This document shows, in pieces, positions 14,285 through 15,019 of a stretch of 15,019 nt of DNA. Source of the DNA: an uncultured Oscillospiraceae bacterium (GTDB lineage Bacteria; Bacillota; Clostridia; Oscillospirales; Acutalibacteraceae); NCBI GenBank assembly GCA_900547275.1, contig URGA01000049.1, forward strand, positions 1-15,019, read 5' to 3'. Position 1 is the stretch's first letter, and each line of letters begins with the position of its first letter. Both the position numbers and the translations under genes were made by a program. The notes beneath the pieces are model-generated. The model made no database searches, was not told where the DNA came from, and worked only from the letters and a program-made list of their open reading frames with translations.

Positions 14285-14313
14285 AGTATAACCCTAATAC
14301 ACCGAAAGGTCAA
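14285..14313 (-). promoter_or_regulatory. dfx: Promoter of the desulfoferrodoxin gene
   Basis: TTGACC (14313-14308), a 17-nt spacer and TATACT (14290-14285) match five of six positions each, on the minus strand. Transcription should start near 14278, 37 nt before the ATG. A small inverted repeat (TGAGA-N4-TCTCA, 14279-14266) covers the start point and could be an operator; no PerR- or Fur-like box was recognised. Confidence 0.8.
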
Positions 14314-14338
14314 TTTAAATAATAATATTTTTAATTTT

Positions 14339-15019
14339 TTAGAAAGCTTTAATAACTTCTGCGCCTTTTCTTACAAAAGCAAGGAATTCGCCCAAGGGTA
14401 CTTCAAACTCGTATTCGCCGCCGGCGTATTTTTTTTTGTCCGCTGTGCGTATCCACTGACCTTCGGGAAGATATACTTTCTTTTTCGTTTGTCCCTTGTT
14501 TACAACAGGCGCAAATAAGATGTCGTCGCCGAACATATACTGCTCGCCTAAATCGTAACATCTTTTATCTTCTGGGAAGTCAAAGAACATCGGGCGCATA
14601 ACGGGATAACCTTTTTCCGACGCCGTTTTCATCTGCTCTTCAATATAAGGGCGAAGACGTTCGCGAAGCATAACCAGTTCTTTGAGAATTTTAAAGTTTT
14701 CTTCTCCGAAGCTCCAAAGTTCGTTGGGGTCGCCTGTGGGTTCAAGAATATCGCGCTTCTTTTCTCCGTGGCGGCATCTGTTGCCGTGGACGCGCATAAC
14801 AGGGCAGAAAACACCGTACTGGAACCAGCGAACGATAAGTTCTCTGAATTCCTCGCTTTCTGTATTGCCGCCGTAAAATCCGCCGATGTCAGTGTTCCAC
14901 CATGGAATACCGCACATTGACATATTTAGTCCCGCTTTGACCTGCGCCGAGAGACTTTCAAATGTTGACGGAATATCGCCGGACCAAACAAGGGCACCGA
15001 ATTTTTGGCTGCCGAGATA
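14339..15019 (-). CDS. Glycoside hydrolase family 31 alpha-glycosidase, C-terminal part (cut by window edge)
   Basis: The reading frame is open to the window edge, giving 226 residues of the C-terminal half of a GH31 enzyme (alpha-glucosidase or alpha-xylosidase type). Visible hallmarks are LVWSGDIPSTF, whose Asp (codon 14977-14975) is the expected general acid/base; SMCGIPWWNTDIGGF; and RVHGNR. Further on come MRPMFFDFP, YMFGDDILFAPVV and the C-terminal beta-sandwich segment VYLPEGQWI. The nucleophile (normally in a KTDFGE-like motif) and the N-terminal beta domain lie outside the window. No signal peptide can be judged. The enzyme removes terminal alpha-linked glucose or xylose from oligosaccharides. 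No clear terminator follows, only AT-rich sequence, and the desulfoferrodoxin promoter starts 26 bp on. Confidence 0.92.
   Translation of the reverse strand, partial: YLGSQKFGALVWSGDIPSTFESLSAQVKAGLNMSMCGIPWWNTDIGGFYGGNTESEEFRELIVRWFQYGVFCPVMRVHGNRCRHGEKKRDILEPTGDPNELWSFGEENFKILKELVMLRERLRPYIEEQMKTASEKGYPVMRPMFFDFPEDKRCYDLGEQYMFGDDILFAPVVNKGQTKKKVYLPEGQWIRTADKKKYAGGEYEFEVPLGEFLAFVRKGAEVIKAF

Noticed and set aside
14312..14340. AT-rich near-palindrome after the GH31 gene as a terminator.
   Set aside because: The stem has no GC pairs and is imperfect, so termination there cannot be supported.

Overview
The window looks like a chromosomal segment of an anaerobic, low-GC Gram-positive bacterium, probably a gut-type member of the Clostridia near Oscillospiraceae/Ruminococcus. 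The evidence is strong GGAGG-type ribosome sites, sigma-A promoters of the TTGACA/TATAAT type, a lipoprotein-anchored binding protein, a desulfoferrodoxin, and many close relatives of each protein family in that group. The taxon is inferred; there is no rRNA or tRNA here. Almost all genes are on the minus strand; the only plus-strand gene is a LacI-type regulator.

Region 1 (about 1-7080) is a sugar-uptake and sugar-conversion operon. In transcription order (right to left) it holds a Gfo/Idh/MocA dehydrogenase, a TIM-barrel isomerase/epimerase, a lipoprotein sugar-binding protein, a double-NBD sugar ABC ATPase and its permease. A divergent LacI-family regulator sits to the right. The 258-bp divergent spacer carries two copies of an AT-rich palindrome exactly 147 bp apart, probably the regulator's operators. 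The likely logic is import of an unphosphorylated sugar, cyclitol or glycoside, followed by NAD(P)-linked oxidation and metal-dependent isomerisation, epimerisation or elimination. The substrate cannot be read from the sequence.

Region 2 (about 7099-11392) is a MarR-controlled multidrug-type exporter operon: marR, then two half-transporter genes forming a heterodimeric ABC exporter with one degenerate ATP site. A perfect-consensus promoter is overlapped by one of two palindromic MarR-type operators. A two-way terminator separates this operon from the convergent LacI gene.

Region 3 (about 11445-14340) holds three short units. The first is a queT-type queuosine-precursor transporter with a leader that looks like a preQ1-type riboswitch. 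The second is a YbaK/ProX-type aminoacyl-tRNA deacylase followed by an EamA permease. The third is a desulfoferrodoxin (superoxide reductase) with its own promoter. Three clear intrinsic terminators close these units. The right edge (14339-15019) is the C-terminal part of a GH31 alpha-glycosidase that continues beyond the window.

No CRISPR array, insertion sequence, integrase, phage gene or structural RNA gene was seen. The most interesting points are the regulatory DNA (LacI twin palindromes with a non-canonical LacI hinge, tandem MarR operators, QueT leader) and the uncharacterised dehydrogenase/epimerase/importer operon.
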